The notes: a model not told the origin generated them from the letters alone. A stretch of 64,000 bases of DNA from Cellulomonas wangsupingiae (GCF_024508275.1 NZ_CP101989.1:434001-498000), one strand, 5' to 3'. Shown: positions 48,394 to 56,552, numbered from the stretch's first letter. Program-made: numbers and translations.

Positions 48394-49290
48394 ATGACTT
48401 CTGCCCTTCCCGCGCTCGTCAGCCCCGAGGAGCTGCACGCCGCCGCGGCGGCGGTCACCGTGCCCCTCGTCGTGCTCGACGCCTCGACGGCCCTCGCCAC
48501 GCACGGCGAGGCCGAGCCGTACACGGCGCAGCCGTTGCGCGCCGCGTACCTCGACGCGCACGTGCCGGGCGCGGCGTTCGTCGACGTGACGAACGAGCTG
48601 TCGGACACGTCCGCCCCGCAGCTGTTCACCATGCCCGCGCCGGACGCGCTGGCCGCCGCCCTCGGCGCGCTCGGCATCGGCGACGACACCCACGTCGTCG
48701 TGTACGACAACGTCGGCTCCGCGTGGGCGACGCGCGTGTGGTGGCTGCTGCGCTGGCTGGGCCACGACCACGTGTCGGTGCTCGACGGCGGGCTCGGCGC
48801 CTGGCAGGCGGCAGGGCTGCCCGTGGCGAGCGGGGCCGAGGACGACGTGGCCGCCCGTGCCACCCCGGGGCGGCTGACCCCGCGCGTCCGTCCCGAGCTG
48901 CTGGCGACGTTGCCGCAGGTCGAGCAGATCTCGTCGGGTGCCGCCTCCGGGCTGCTCGTCAACGCGCTCGACCCGGCGACGTTCCGCGGCGAGCAGGAGG
49001 TCAGCCCGTACCCGCGCCGCGGCCGCATCCCCGGCAGCGTCAACCTGCCGCTGTTCACGTTCCTCGACCCCGCGACCGGCCGCTTCCTGCCGCCCGCCGA
49101 CCTCCGCGGCCTCCTGCAGGACGGCGGCCTGCTCGACGCCCAGGGCGCCGTCACGTACTGCGGCGGCGGGATCGCGGCGACCGTCCCGGCGTTCGCGGCC
49201 TACGTCGCGGCCGGCGTCGACGTCGCGGTCTACGACGGTTCCCTCTCCGAGTGGACGGCGGACGAGGGGCGCCCGGTCGACGTCGGCTGA
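48394..49290 (+). CDS. rhodanese-type sulfurtransferase, two domains
   Basis: The product has 298 residues. The first domain has LVVLDASTALATHGEAEPYT and HVPGAAFVDVTNELSDT with HVVVYDNVGSAWATRVWWLL in place of the active-site loop. The second has VNALDPATFRGEQEVSPYPR, RIPGSVNLPLFTFLD and the catalytic loop TYCGGGIAAT (Cys about 252). It transfers sulfur from thiosulfate or mercaptopyruvate to an acceptor. CGAGGAGAG precedes ATG 48394. A deletion scar of a second copy lies at 53399-53440. Confidence 0.92.
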   Translation: MTSALPALVSPEELHAAAAAVTVPLVVLDASTALATHGEAEPYTAQPLRAAYLDAHVPGAAFVDVTNELSDTSAPQLFTMPAPDALAAALGALGIGDDTHVVVYDNVGSAWATRVWWLLRWLGHDHVSVLDGGLGAWQAAGLPVASGAEDDVAARATPGRLTPRVRPELLATLPQVEQISSGAASGLLVNALDPATFRGEQEVSPYPRRGRIPGSVNLPLFTFLDPATGRFLPPADLRGLLQDGGLLDAQGAVTYCGGGIAATVPAFAAYVAAGVDVAVYDGSLSEWTADEGRPVDVG

Positions 49291-49343
49291 ACCCGCCGAC
49301 CCTGTCCCGGTGGCCGTCCTCCCGGCACACCGGGACGCCGGCA

Positions 49344-50207
49344 TCAGAAGGTGCTGCGCCAGTCCCGGATCGACGCGGCCACCGCGTCGAGGTGGGACTC
49401 GAGGAGGAAGTGGCCCCCGTCGAGGAGCTCGACGCGGGCGCCCGGTACGTCGCGGCGGAACGCCTCGGCGCCGGCCGGCCCGAAGATCTCGTCGTTGCGG
49501 CCCCAGATCGCGAGGACCGGGACCCCGGACGTGCGGAGCCAGTCGTGCAGCGCGGGGTAGAGGTCGCGGTTGCTCGCGTAGTCGCGGAAGAGGTCGAGCT
49601 GGACGGCGTCCTGGCCGGGGCGCTGCAGCAGCGCGATGTCGTGCTCCCAGGCGTCCGGGTCGACGAGGGAGGGGTCGGGCACGCCGTGCGTGTACTGCCA
49701 CTCGACGGCTGCCCGGCCCAGGGCCGGACGCAGCGCGTCCCGTGTCGAGGCCGTGCGGTGGGCCGCGTCCGCCCAGATCGGCTCCCAGAAGTCCGGCACG
49801 AAGCCGTCCTCGTAGGCGTTGCCGTTCTGCGAGATGACGCCCTCGACCGCGGTGGGGTCGGCCAGCGCGAGACGCCACGCGATCGGCGCGCCGTAGTCCT
49901 GGACGTAGACGGTGTACCGGGTGACCCCGAGTGCCTTGACGAACGCGGCGGTCACGTCGGCGAGGGCGTCGAAGGTGTAGTCGAACTCGTCGGTGGACGG
50001 TGCCGACGAGCGGCCGAACCCGATGTGGTCCGGGGCGATGACGCGGTACGTGTCCGACAGCGCCGGGATGAGGTGGCGGAACATGTGTGAGCTCGTCGGG
50101 TACCCGTGCAGGAGCAGGATCACCGGGGCGTCCTGCGGCCCGGCCTCGCGGTAGAAGACGTCGAGCCCGTTGACGGTGACGGTCCGGTGGTGCGTTCCGG
50201 CGCTCAT
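49344..50207 (-). CDS. alpha/beta hydrolase, Asp-nucleophile type
   Basis: The product has 287 residues. ILLLHGYPTSSHMFRHLIPA is the oxyanion block, YVQDYGAPIAWRLA (about 104) holds the Asp nucleophile of haloalkane-dehalogenase/epoxide-hydrolase-like enzymes, AIWGRNDEIFGP the acid, and LLDGGHFLLESHLDAVA the catalytic His. All triad members are present, unlike the hydrolase at 2525-3361. It is divergently transcribed from a CGNR regulator with an inverted repeat between them, so its inducer may be sensed by that regulator. Confidence 0.88.
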   Translation of the reverse strand: MSAGTHHRTVTVNGLDVFYREAGPQDAPVILLLHGYPTSSHMFRHLIPALSDTYRVIAPDHIGFGRSSAPSTDEFDYTFDALADVTAAFVKALGVTRYTVYVQDYGAPIAWRLALADPTAVEGVISQNGNAYEDGFVPDFWEPIWADAAHRTASTRDALRPALGRAAVEWQYTHGVPDPSLVDPDAWEHDIALLQRPGQDAVQLDLFRDYASNRDLYPALHDWLRTSGVPVLAIWGRNDEIFGPAGAEAFRRDVPGARVELLDGGHFLLESHLDAVAASIRDWRSTF

Positions 50208-50209
50208 TA

Positions 50210-50239
50210 CTAACCCCTAACGGTGGATTTAATGGTTAG
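50210..50239. promoter_or_regulatory. inverted repeat between hydrolase and CGNR regulator
   Basis: CTAACC (50210-50215) and GGTTAG (50234-50239) form an inverted repeat, with an internal CTAAC repeat unit and the AT-rich TTTAAT between. It starts two bases upstream of the hydrolase start on the minus strand, and is the likely operator of the adjacent regulator. Confidence 0.55.
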
Positions 50240-50308
50240 CGGACCGTAGCATGGGGTCGTACGCTCGGCAATGGCCGACCGGCCGGCGGCTCAGGAAGGT
50301 GGCGGAGG

Positions 50309-50809
50309 ATGCTCGAGGACGAGGACCTGCTCCTGGACGTGCTCAACAGCAGCCCGGTGGTCGACGGCGCCGTCACCGAGCAGCTCGACGGGGCGCAGGG
50401 GCAAGAGCTCGCCACCCGGTTCGGGGGCACGGGCTCGGACGTCGAGCTCCGTGCGCTGCGGCGCGCCCGTGCGGCGGTGCACGCGGCCGTCCGCGGGCAC
50501 CGCGACGCGCCGCAGCAGCTGTCCGCCGCCATCGGCGACGCCGTCCTCGTGCCGCAGGTGACCGCCACGGGGATCGACTGGGACCTGCGTGCCCCGGCCG
50601 ACGAGCGGCTCGCGGCACGCACCGTCCTCGCGTGGGCGCGGGTCCAGCAGGAGCTCCCGGGCCGTTTGCGTCCCTGCGCCAACGACGAGTGCAACCTCTT
50701 CCTCGTCGACCACAGCCGTCCCGGCACGGCGAAGTGGTGCTCGATGGCGACGTGCGGGAACCGTCTCAAGGCGCGGGCCCACGCGGAGCGCGTGCGACGT
50801 CAGGTCTGA
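50309..50809 (+). CDS. CGNR zinc-finger transcriptional regulator (ABATE type)
   Basis: The product has 166 residues. The N-terminal ABATE-like ligand domain contains LLLDVLNSSPVVDGAVTEQL and ELRALRRARAAVHAAVRGH. The C-terminal CGNR zinc finger is RLRPCANDECNLFLVDHSRP followed by AKWCSMATCGNRLKARAHAE: CxxxxC...CxxxxCGNR. Such proteins usually control the neighbouring divergent gene, here the hydrolase at 50207. GGAGG lies close before ATG 50309. Confidence 0.88.
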   Translation: MLEDEDLLLDVLNSSPVVDGAVTEQLDGAQGQELATRFGGTGSDVELRALRRARAAVHAAVRGHRDAPQQLSAAIGDAVLVPQVTATGIDWDLRAPADERLAARTVLAWARVQQELPGRLRPCANDECNLFLVDHSRPGTAKWCSMATCGNRLKARAHAERVRRQV

Positions 50810-50876
50810 GCGGGCAAGAGCTGGCGCGACCGCTCCGCCACGCGCGTGTGGACGGTGCGCGCTTCTCCCGCGAGGT

Positions 50877-50892
50877 GTAGACGGACGTCTAC
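50877..50892. promoter_or_regulatory. operator-like dyad before phd-vapC
   Basis: GTAGAC-GGAC-GTCTAC is a dyad 20 bases before the antitoxin start. TACGGT at 50901-50906 is a -10 hexamer six bases before GTG 50913, so the transcript is probably leaderless and the dyad covers the promoter, as expected for autoregulation. Confidence 0.55.
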
Positions 50893-50912
50893 GCCTCGCC
50901 TACGGTGGTGGC

Positions 50913-51188
50913 GTGGCAACGGTCGGGACGCGGGACCTCAAGCAGAACCCTCTCGCTGTGGTGCGCAGGGTCCTCGAGACCGGCGAGCCGCTGGAAGTCA
51001 CGACGCACGGGCACCCGACGGGTGTCGCGCTGGTGCCGGCGGCCCCAACGCCGCGGCGTTGGGTGCACGGGGCCGAGCTCACGAGGATCACGCCCATGAG
51101 CCCCGACGAGGCCCGCAGGTTCCGCGACGACCTCTCCGCTCTCGAGCACGACGACGAGCTGGTCGACCCGTGGGGGAAGCCCGCGTGA
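50913..51188 (+). CDS. Phd/YefM-type antitoxin
   Basis: The product has 91 residues. ATVGTRDLKQNPLAVVRRVL and TGEPLEVTTHGHPTGVALVP form the N-terminal Phd/YefM DNA-binding fold; the C-terminal helix (PDEARRFRDDLSALEHDDEL) binds the toxin. GTG 50913 is preceded by a close -10 hexamer and no ribosome binding site, so leaderless translation is likely. The stop overlaps the VapC start (GTGA). Confidence 0.85.
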   Translation: MATVGTRDLKQNPLAVVRRVLETGEPLEVTTHGHPTGVALVPAAPTPRRWVHGAELTRITPMSPDEARRFRDDLSALEHDDELVDPWGKPA

Positions 51189-51571
51189 TCCTGCTCGACA
51201 CGAACGTCCTCGTCGACCTGCACCTGTACGCGCTCGACCCTGCCGAGCAGTACGCCGTGAGCATCCTGTCGCGCGCCGAGCTCGAGTTCGGCGTCCGCGC
51301 GGCGCGCTCCGCCGTGGACACCGCCGCACGCACGCGGAGGCTCAACGAGCTCGACGAGCTCTTCGACTGGCTGCCGTTCGACGTCGAGTGCACCCGCTCG
51401 TACGGGATCGTCGCCTCGACCGCGCGGGCGTCCGGTGCCAGGGTCCGCGGCAAGGACGCGCTCATCGCCGCGCAGGCGCACCGGCACGGCGCTGCCGTCC
51501 TGACGGAGAACGTCGCGGACTTCCAGCCGTTCGACCACGTCGTCCAGGTGGTCGCACCCGTCCGCCGCTGA
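51185..51571 (+). CDS. vapC: VapC-type PIN-domain toxin
   Basis: The product has 128 residues. ILLDTNVLVDL gives the first Asp, SILSRAELEFGV the Glu, RGKDALIAAQAHRHGA the third Asp and ENVADFQPF the last, all four PIN-domain acidic residues. VapC toxins are ribonucleases acting on tRNA or rRNA. The gene overlaps its antitoxin by four bases. A short degenerate copy of its middle part lies at 53512-53566. Confidence 0.9.
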   Translation: MILLDTNVLVDLHLYALDPAEQYAVSILSRAELEFGVRAARSAVDTAARTRRLNELDELFDWLPFDVECTRSYGIVASTARASGARVRGKDALIAAQAHRHGAAVLTENVADFQPFDHVVQVVAPVRR

Positions 51572-51600
51572 GGTCGCACGCCGGCGGCACGGCACTGCGA

Positions 51601-51619
51601 TGGCATCACTCTGATACCA
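51601..51619. promoter_or_regulatory. operator of intact RHH-doc cassette
   Basis: TGGCATCA-CTC-TGATACCA is an inverted repeat with one mismatch, 13 bases before the antitoxin ATG. A related half-preserved site lies before the paralogous cassette (47831-47846), so it is likely bound by the ribbon-helix-helix antitoxin. Confidence 0.6.
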
Positions 51620-51631
51620 GGGAGGCTCGGG

Positions 51632-51838
51632 ATGCCCACGATGTCGTTGCGGATGAGCGATGAGGACAGCACGCTGCTCCGTCGTCTGGCGGAACGCGAG
51701 AACCGGTCCATGAACGACACCGCGATCCTGGCGATCCGGCGGCTGGCGGAGCAGACGGTCGTCGAGGACGCGTTCGACGACGCGATCTCCAAGGTCGCCG
51801 CCCGTGACGCCACGCTCCTCGACCTTCTCTCCCGGTGA
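51632..51838 (+). CDS. ribbon-helix-helix antitoxin of intact Doc cassette
   Basis: The product has 68 residues: MPTMSLRMSDEDSTLLRRLA, then NRSMNDTAILAIRRLAEQTV and a tail DATLLDLLSR. It is a close paralog of the protein at 47858. AGGGAGG precedes ATG 51632. The stop overlaps the toxin start (GTGA). Ribbon-helix-helix antitoxins with Doc-type toxins are less usual than Phd-Doc pairs. Confidence 0.88.
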   Translation: MPTMSLRMSDEDSTLLRRLAERENRSMNDTAILAIRRLAEQTVVEDAFDDAISKVAARDATLLDLLSR

Positions 51839-52248
51839 GCCTCTGGTACCCGACGCTCGACACGGCCAGGCGGATCTGCGACCGCTTCGGTCTGCACATC
51901 CGGGACGCGGGCGCGCTCGCGTCGGCGCTGGCTCGGCCCTCGCAGGTCGTCTGGGTGGCTGAGGCGTACGTCGGGCTCCACCTGAAGGCCGCGGCCTTGC
52001 TCGACGCGATCAACCGGTCGCATCCGCTGCACGACGGCAACGAGCGATTGTCGTGGGTGCTCGTCTCGTCGCTCTACGAGGTGAACGGGTGCTCGCTCGT
52101 CGTCGAGCCGCGCGAGGGCGATGCGTTCATCCGGGGGGTCGGTGGCGACGACCACCTCGACCTCGAGCAGGTCGGCACCTGGCTGCCCGAGCACGTTGCC
52201 GAGCACCCTCACCCCGCCGACCACCGCGGTGCGGACCGGTCTCCCTGA
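51835..52248 (+). CDS. doc: Doc/Fic-family toxin
   Basis: The product has 137 residues. The Fic motif is HPLHDGNERLSW (about 63-74), matching HPFxDGNKR in Doc; VWVAEAYVGLHLKAAALLDA supplies the preceding helices. Doc proteins phosphorylate EF-Tu and stop translation; a Fic-type AMP transfer is the alternative. The last 15 residues (HPHPADHRGADRSP) look untypical and may have been altered by the neighbouring junction. It overlaps its antitoxin by four bases. Confidence 0.88.
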   Translation: MSLWYPTLDTARRICDRFGLHIRDAGALASALARPSQVVWVAEAYVGLHLKAAALLDAINRSHPLHDGNERLSWVLVSSLYEVNGCSLVVEPREGDAFIRGVGGDDHLDLEQVGTWLPEHVAEHPHPADHRGADRSP

Positions 52249-52265
52249 CCCGCGCCGTGGTCGCC

Positions 52266-52308
52266 GCCGTCAACACCGAGGACGAGGACCGGGCGTTCTG
52301 AGTCCTGC
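52266..52308 (+). repeat. third, degenerate nrdF-end relic (copy C)
   Basis: GCCGTCAACACCGAGGACGA and the following GTTCTGAGTCCTGC match the last codons, stop and flank of nrdF copy B, with changed positions so that the tail reads NTEDEDRAF. The following GTGAGGGACGGC also matches the sequence after the terminator of copy B. It suggests that the second module (47.7-52.3 kb) was inserted at the same target. Confidence 0.75.
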
Positions 52309-52457
52309 GTGAGGGACGGCGCGCTCCACCGACCTGCGCGGGGCGGCGCAATATCCCTCGCCCGCCGGTTGCCGCCTCGCGATACTCGACCTGTGCGCGC
52401 CATCCCCGCTCCGCCGCAGGCCGGCCCGACGTCGACGCCCGTCACCGGCCGGCCCGT

Positions 52458-53312
52458 GTGAGGGGGCCGACCGAGGTCGGCTTCGAGGGAGCCGACGGCA
52501 CGGCGCTCGTCGCGCACATCACCGGTGCGGGGCAGCCGCTCGTGTGCCTGCCCGGCGGTCCGATGCAGTCGTCGTCCTACCTGGGCGACCTCGGCGGGCT
52601 GGCGTCGCACCGTCCCCTGCTGCTGCTCGACCCGCGGGGCACGGGCGGGTCCGCGGTGCCGGCGGACGTCGCCACCTACCGCTGCGACCGTCAGGTCGAC
52701 GACCTCGAGGCGCTGCGTCGGCACCGCGGCGCCGACCGGCTCGACCTGCTCGCCCACTCGGCCGGCGCCGCGATCGCCGTGATGTACGCGGCGCGGTACC
52801 CGGAGCGGGTGCGCACGATGGTCCTCGTCGCGCCGAGCCCGCGGGTGCTGGGGGTCGAGGTCACGGACGCGGACCGCCGTGCCGTGGCCGAGCAGCGCCG
52901 CGACGAGCCCTGGTTCCCCACGGCGTGGGCCGCGTTCGAGCGCATCTGGTCGGGCAGCGCGACGGCCGCGGACGCCGACGCGATCACCCCGTTCCTGCAC
53001 GGCCGCTGGGACGAGGAGCGTCGCGACCTGCTCCCGGCACTCGACGCCGGCCGCAACGACGAGGCTGCGGCCATCTACTACGACCTCGACCTCGACGTCG
53101 ACGGCACCCGCGCCGCGCTCGGTGCCCTGCGCGCTCCCGTGCTGCTCGTCGCGGGCGAGCTCGACGTGGCCCTCCCGCCTGCCCGTGCCGCCGACTACGC
53201 CGCGCTGTTCCCGCGCGCGACCCTCGCGGTGCAGCCCGGGGCCGGCCACTACCCGTGGCTCGACGACCCGGAGGGGTTCGTGTCGACCGTGACCGCCCTC
53301 TGCGGGCACTAG
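52458..53312 (+). CDS. alpha/beta hydrolase, prolyl-iminopeptidase-like
   Basis: The product has 284 residues. LVCLPGGPMQSSSYLGDLGG is the oxyanion GGP motif, LLLLDPRGTGGS the D-x-R-G-x-G-x-S block, LLAHSAGAAIAVMYA (about 98) the Ser nucleophile elbow, VAGELDVALPP the acid and GAGHYPWLDDPEGF the His. That set is typical of proline iminopeptidases and related hydrolases; the lid differs, so the substrate is open. GTG 52458 is used because the core begins soon after. Confidence 0.85.
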   Translation: MRGPTEVGFEGADGTALVAHITGAGQPLVCLPGGPMQSSSYLGDLGGLASHRPLLLLDPRGTGGSAVPADVATYRCDRQVDDLEALRRHRGADRLDLLAHSAGAAIAVMYAARYPERVRTMVLVAPSPRVLGVEVTDADRRAVAEQRRDEPWFPTAWAAFERIWSGSATAADADAITPFLHGRWDEERRDLLPALDAGRNDEAAAIYYDLDLDVDGTRAALGALRAPVLLVAGELDVALPPARAADYAALFPRATLAVQPGAGHYPWLDDPEGFVSTVTALCGH

Positions 53313-53398
53313 AACGTGCCGCGTCTCGACGTGCGTGCTCGGGATGAACGACCGGTGTCGGGCCGGGCGGTGGGACGCCGTCCCCGGCGAGGAGCCCC

Positions 53399-53440
53399 AT
53401 GACCTCTGCCGAGCAGGGCCGACTCGTCGAGGTCGGCTGA
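53399..53440 (+). pseudogene. rhodanese deletion scar, 13 codons
   Basis: ATG 53399 opens MTSA, the start of the rhodanese at 48394, preceded by a near copy of its 5' flank (GTGTCGGGCCGGGC; GGCGAGGAGCCCC). The next codons give EQGRLVEVG and stop, the end of that gene (GRPVDVG). All between is gone, in frame. It is a scar of a deleted second copy. Confidence 0.7.
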
Positions 53441-53511
53441 CGCGGCGCCGCCGGCGGTGGGTGGCTGTGGGTCCGTGGGCGGCGGAGCGTGGTGGACGCC
53501 GCTTCGTCGAC

Positions 53512-53566
53512 GCACCCGCTCGTACGGCGTCGTCGTCTCGACCGCCCGGGCGCCCGTGCAGGGGCG
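53512..53566 (+). pseudogene. vapC fragment
   Basis: GCACCCGCTCGTACGG and CTCGACCGC, reading TRSYGVVVSTARA, match TRSYGIVASTARA in the VapC toxin at 51185 with few changes. The rest of the gene is missing. With the rhodanese scar 70 bases before it, this shows that a second copy of the island module has decayed here. Confidence 0.65.
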
Positions 53567-53623
53567 CGTGTCGGTGGTGCCGAGGACCATCAGAGGGTCG
53601 ACGCCGATCCGAGGGGGACCACC

Positions 53624-54010
53624 ATGCCTGCCACGCTGTCACCTGACGCACCCCAGGTCCTGCGGGACTACTACGAGGTCCTCGAGGGCGGTGCCGCCGC
53701 CTACGGCGAGGGCGAGGTGATGCGCCGCCTGGTGAGCGACCACCTGGACTTCACCGGAGCGCTCGCAGGCCACAGGCCGGACGCGACCGAGGGCTTCCTG
53801 CGCGGTGCGGCGGGCTTCGTCGCCACGGTCGAGGGGATCGACGTCCTCCAGGACGTGCACGACGACACCGGCTCGGCGGTGCTCTACACGGCGGCCATGC
53901 CCGGCGGCCCGGTGACCTTCGCCGAGTTCTTCACCGTCGACGACGGGCGCATCGCCACCCTGCGCCTGCACTACGACGGCCCGGAGTACCTCGCGAAGGG
54001 CGGCCGCTGA
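53624..54010 (+). CDS. SnoaL/NTF2-like protein
   Basis: The product has 128 residues. VLRDYYEVLEGGAAAYGEGE is the first helix, VSDHLDFTGALAGHRPDATE the strand and pocket region, and FAEFFTVDDGRIATLRLHYD the closing strands of the NTF2-like cone. Such proteins are isomerases, hydrolases or binding proteins for small molecules; the substrate is unknown. GAGGGGG precedes ATG 53624. Confidence 0.8.
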   Translation: MPATLSPDAPQVLRDYYEVLEGGAAAYGEGEVMRRLVSDHLDFTGALAGHRPDATEGFLRGAAGFVATVEGIDVLQDVHDDTGSAVLYTAAMPGGPVTFAEFFTVDDGRIATLRLHYDGPEYLAKGGR

Positions 54011-54425
54011 CGGTCGGTCGCCGCGCGCAGCAGGATCGCTGACCCCGCGGCGTCCGGCGGGACGACCTGGTGAGCGAGGGCTGGATTGACCTCTCGCCGC
54101 GAAAATGATGTCGGTGTCGGTGTCGGTGCCGCGACGTTCGACGAGGTCAACGGCTTCTCACTCCTCACGGACGCGGTCGAGGGCGACGAGTTCGCTCGAA
54201 CCGTCGGAGGTGACGAGCGCCTGGACCCGGGGAACTGGCCGGGTGGCTCGAGCGCCACGCTGTCCCGCACGACCTCGAGCGGTAGTCCGCTCGTGGGTGC
54301 GCACGGTCCGGCCACCACCCGCCGACCCGTGCCACCCTGGGCCGGTCGTCGTCCGGCCGTACCGGGACGCACACCCTGCCCCCGGCCGCCTTGCCGGTGC
54401 CCGCACCCCGCGTTCGACTGGACGG
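54011..54425. other. ambiguous stretch between NTF2-like and FUSC genes
   Basis: No firm gene. A plus frame from TTG 54086 (GVGAATFDEVNGFSLLTDAV; DEFARTVGGDERLDPGNWPG) looks fairly protein-like up to about 54300, then degenerates. The minus strand offers an equally long frame of weaker composition. A GTCGGT tandem (54113-54128) lies inside. It could be a decayed gene fragment. Confidence 0.3.
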
Positions 54426-55541
54426 ATGCGCACAGACCGTGGGACCGCGCGTCGGCTCCTGCGCCACCCGCGCGTGGAGCTGGCGCTGAAGGCGGCGGTG
54501 GCGGCGACCGTCGCGTGGGTGCTGGCGCGGCATGTCCCGGGCGCGCAGGAGTACGCGTTCTACGCACCCTTCGGCGCGGTCGCGACGACGTACTCGGCGG
54601 TCGTCCGGTCCGTGGCGGAGGCCGTGCGGACGGTCGCCGCCATCCTGCTGGGCGGGGTCGTCGGGGTGCTGGCCGACGTGGTGCTCGGCCCCGGCGTCGC
54701 CGCGATCGCGCTGGTCGTGGGGCTCGGGATGCTGCTCGCCGGCGTGCCGTGGTTCGGTGACGCGCGCTCGTACGTGCCGGTCGCCGGGATGTTCGTGCTG
54801 CTCGTCGGGCAGGGGGAGGAGCTCGGGTACACCGCGGCGTACGCCGGGCTGTTCCTGCTCGGGGCCGCGTGCACGGTCGTCGTCAGCACCGTCCGCCCGG
54901 CGTTGCCGCTGGAGCGGACCGATCGCGCGCTGGACGCCCTGCGCGAGGCGTGCGTCGAGCACCTGCGCTCGCTCGCCGCGGTCATCGACCCGGTTGCCGG
55001 CGACGGCGTCGAGCTCCCGGACCGCGACGGGCTGAGCGGGCCGCTCAACCGCGCGCGGACGGAGGTCGACGAGCTGCGGCAGGCGGCACGCGGGAACCGC
55101 AGGGCGCGGCGCCGGTCCGACGACGTCGCGCGGCGGACCGAGTACTTCCGTGCCCTGCAGCGTGCCGCGCTGCTCGTCGACGACCTCCAGGCGACGGTCG
55201 AGGACCAGCCCTGGGGCCTGAGCGTGTCGCACCTCCCCGAGGAGCTGCGCACACCCACCGCGGACGCCCTGCGCGAGCTGGCCGCCACGACGGCGGAGGC
55301 CGCGACGCACGACGTGGAGCCCGGGCGTCGCCGGTCGGCCGACCGCGCGACCGCCACGCTCGTCTCCGCGCTGCACCGCTACGGCGAGCGCGGCGGGTCG
55401 GACGCCGTCACGCTCGTCGTCTCGGCCGTCGTGACGACCCTGCGGCGGTCGTTGTCGGCGCTCACGCCGTGGGACCGCATCCAGCTGTCGACGAGCCCCG
55501 CCGAGGCGCTGGAGCTCGAGGACGACCGCACGGACCGCTGA
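54426..55541 (+). CDS. FUSC-family membrane protein (aromatic acid exporter-like)
   Basis: The product has 371 residues. The N-terminal half contains paired membrane helices (ALKAAVAATVAWVLARHVPG; VAAILLGGVVGVLADVVLGP; VAAIALVVGLGMLLAGVPWF; AYAGLFLLGAACTVVVSTV). The soluble C-terminal half is helical (LDALREACVEHLRSLAAVID; TEYFRALQRAALLVDDLQAT). This layout matches FUSC/ArAE-type proteins, which export aromatic acids or are involved in envelope homeostasis. ATG 54426 starts just before the first helix; no strong ribosome binding site is seen. Confidence 0.82.
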   Translation: MRTDRGTARRLLRHPRVELALKAAVAATVAWVLARHVPGAQEYAFYAPFGAVATTYSAVVRSVAEAVRTVAAILLGGVVGVLADVVLGPGVAAIALVVGLGMLLAGVPWFGDARSYVPVAGMFVLLVGQGEELGYTAAYAGLFLLGAACTVVVSTVRPALPLERTDRALDALREACVEHLRSLAAVIDPVAGDGVELPDRDGLSGPLNRARTEVDELRQAARGNRRARRRSDDVARRTEYFRALQRAALLVDDLQATVEDQPWGLSVSHLPEELRTPTADALRELAATTAEAATHDVEPGRRRSADRATATLVSALHRYGERGGSDAVTLVVSAVVTTLRRSLSALTPWDRIQLSTSPAEALELEDDRTDR

Positions 55542-55572
55542 GGGGCCGGCGCGCACCGGACGCAGCGGTCCG

Positions 55573-55950
55573 TCAGCCCGGCGGATCCTCGGCAGCGTTC
55601 TCCTGGATCATCACGGGCGACGCGTGGATGCAGATCATCCGCAGGTCGCCGTCGCCGGTGTTGGTGAAGCGGTGCCACGTGTCGGGTGGCACGACGGCGG
55701 TGTCACCGGTGCGTGCGACGACCTCGTGCTCCCCGATCCGGATGGTGGCTTCCCCGTCGATGACGGACCACGTCTCGGAGTACGGGTGGCGGTGCAGGAC
55801 CGGCCCCTGCCCGGGGGCGTTCGTGACGAGGAAGAAGCTGACGCCGGAGCCGTGCTGCGCACCCTCGAACCGCAGGGTCCGGCTGCCGGCCATGCGCAGC
55901 CGGTCGGCGGGGATCACACCGGGGATCGTGGGCTCGTCCTGTCCGACCAC
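55573..55950 (-). CDS. cupin-domain protein
   Basis: The product has 125 residues. Cupin motif 1 is GPVLHRHPYSETWSVIDGEA (H-x-H...E), and motif 2 is VVPPDTWHRFTNTGDGDLRM, so the usual two His, Glu and His metal ligands are present. It is a single-domain cupin; function as dioxygenase, isomerase or sugar/ligand binder cannot be told. GGAGG lies upstream of the start at 55950. Confidence 0.88.
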   Translation of the reverse strand: MVGQDEPTIPGVIPADRLRMAGSRTLRFEGAQHGSGVSFFLVTNAPGQGPVLHRHPYSETWSVIDGEATIRIGEHEVVARTGDTAVVPPDTWHRFTNTGDGDLRMICIHASPVMIQENAAEDPPG

Positions 55951-56094
55951 GGTGACCGCCTCCCTGCGTCGTACCGCTCGCTACCACCGTACGGCCGCGC
56001 ACCGACGTGGCTCCAGCGCGTCGTCGCTCCCACGTGACGCCCGACGGGTTCCGGACCGCCGGCGGTGACGCGCGGACCGCGGGAGTGCGGCACG

Positions 56095-56328
56095 ATGCCC
56101 GCCATGGAGGTCGTGGTCGTCCACGGGGCCGGCCGGGTGGGTGCCGCGAGCTGGCCGCAGCAGGCAGCGACCGCGGAGCCCGGCTGGCTGTTCCTGACCC
56201 GCGACGGCGTCGCCGACGACGCCGGTCGGGACGCTCGCCGCGTCCTGACCCGGCTGCGGGCTCACGGTGGCGGGCACGTCGTCGCTCGCTCTGGCAGTAG
56301 CAGTCCCGAATCGCCTACGAGGAGGTAG
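56095..56328 (+). pseudogene. alpha/beta hydrolase, N-terminal fragment
   Basis: VVVVHGAGRVGAASWPQQAA, then ARRVLTRLRAHGGGHVVARS match the first strands and nucleophile elbow of an alpha/beta hydrolase (expected 'HVVARSYGG'). Directly after the serine the sequence turns into GSSSPESPTRR and stop. The catalytic acid and His are absent, so the gene is truncated. It ends against the small membrane protein gene. Confidence 0.6.
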
Positions 56329-56330
56329 TG

Positions 56331-56552
56331 ATGTTCGTGAACGTGTCGTACACCCACCTGGTGATTGTCGTCGTCTACCTAGCGGCGATGATTGCGGCGC
56401 TCACCTCTGTCTGGCGGTCTTCCGAGACTGGTACAGGCTGGAAGGTGTACTGGACGGGCATCGTCGTCCTCCTGCCGTATCTCGGCCCGCTGCTGTGGGC
56501 GATCAACCTCGCCTTCAGCGCGAGACACCGGTCGACGCCCTCGGGCGCCTGA
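56331..56552 (+). CDS. small membrane protein, PLDc_N-like
   Basis: The product has 73 residues and two membrane helices: THLVIVVVYLAAMIAALTSV and VYWTGIVVLLPYLGPLLWAI. The W-x-x-x-I-x-L-L-P-x-L-G-P-x-x-W pattern is that of the phospholipase D/nuclease N-terminal (PLDc_N) helical hairpin found alone in many small actinobacterial proteins. AGGAGG lies close before ATG 56331. The codons are less GC-rich than in neighbouring genes, a hint of recent transfer. Confidence 0.75.
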   Translation: MFVNVSYTHLVIVVVYLAAMIAALTSVWRSSETGTGWKVYWTGIVVLLPYLGPLLWAINLAFSARHRSTPSGA

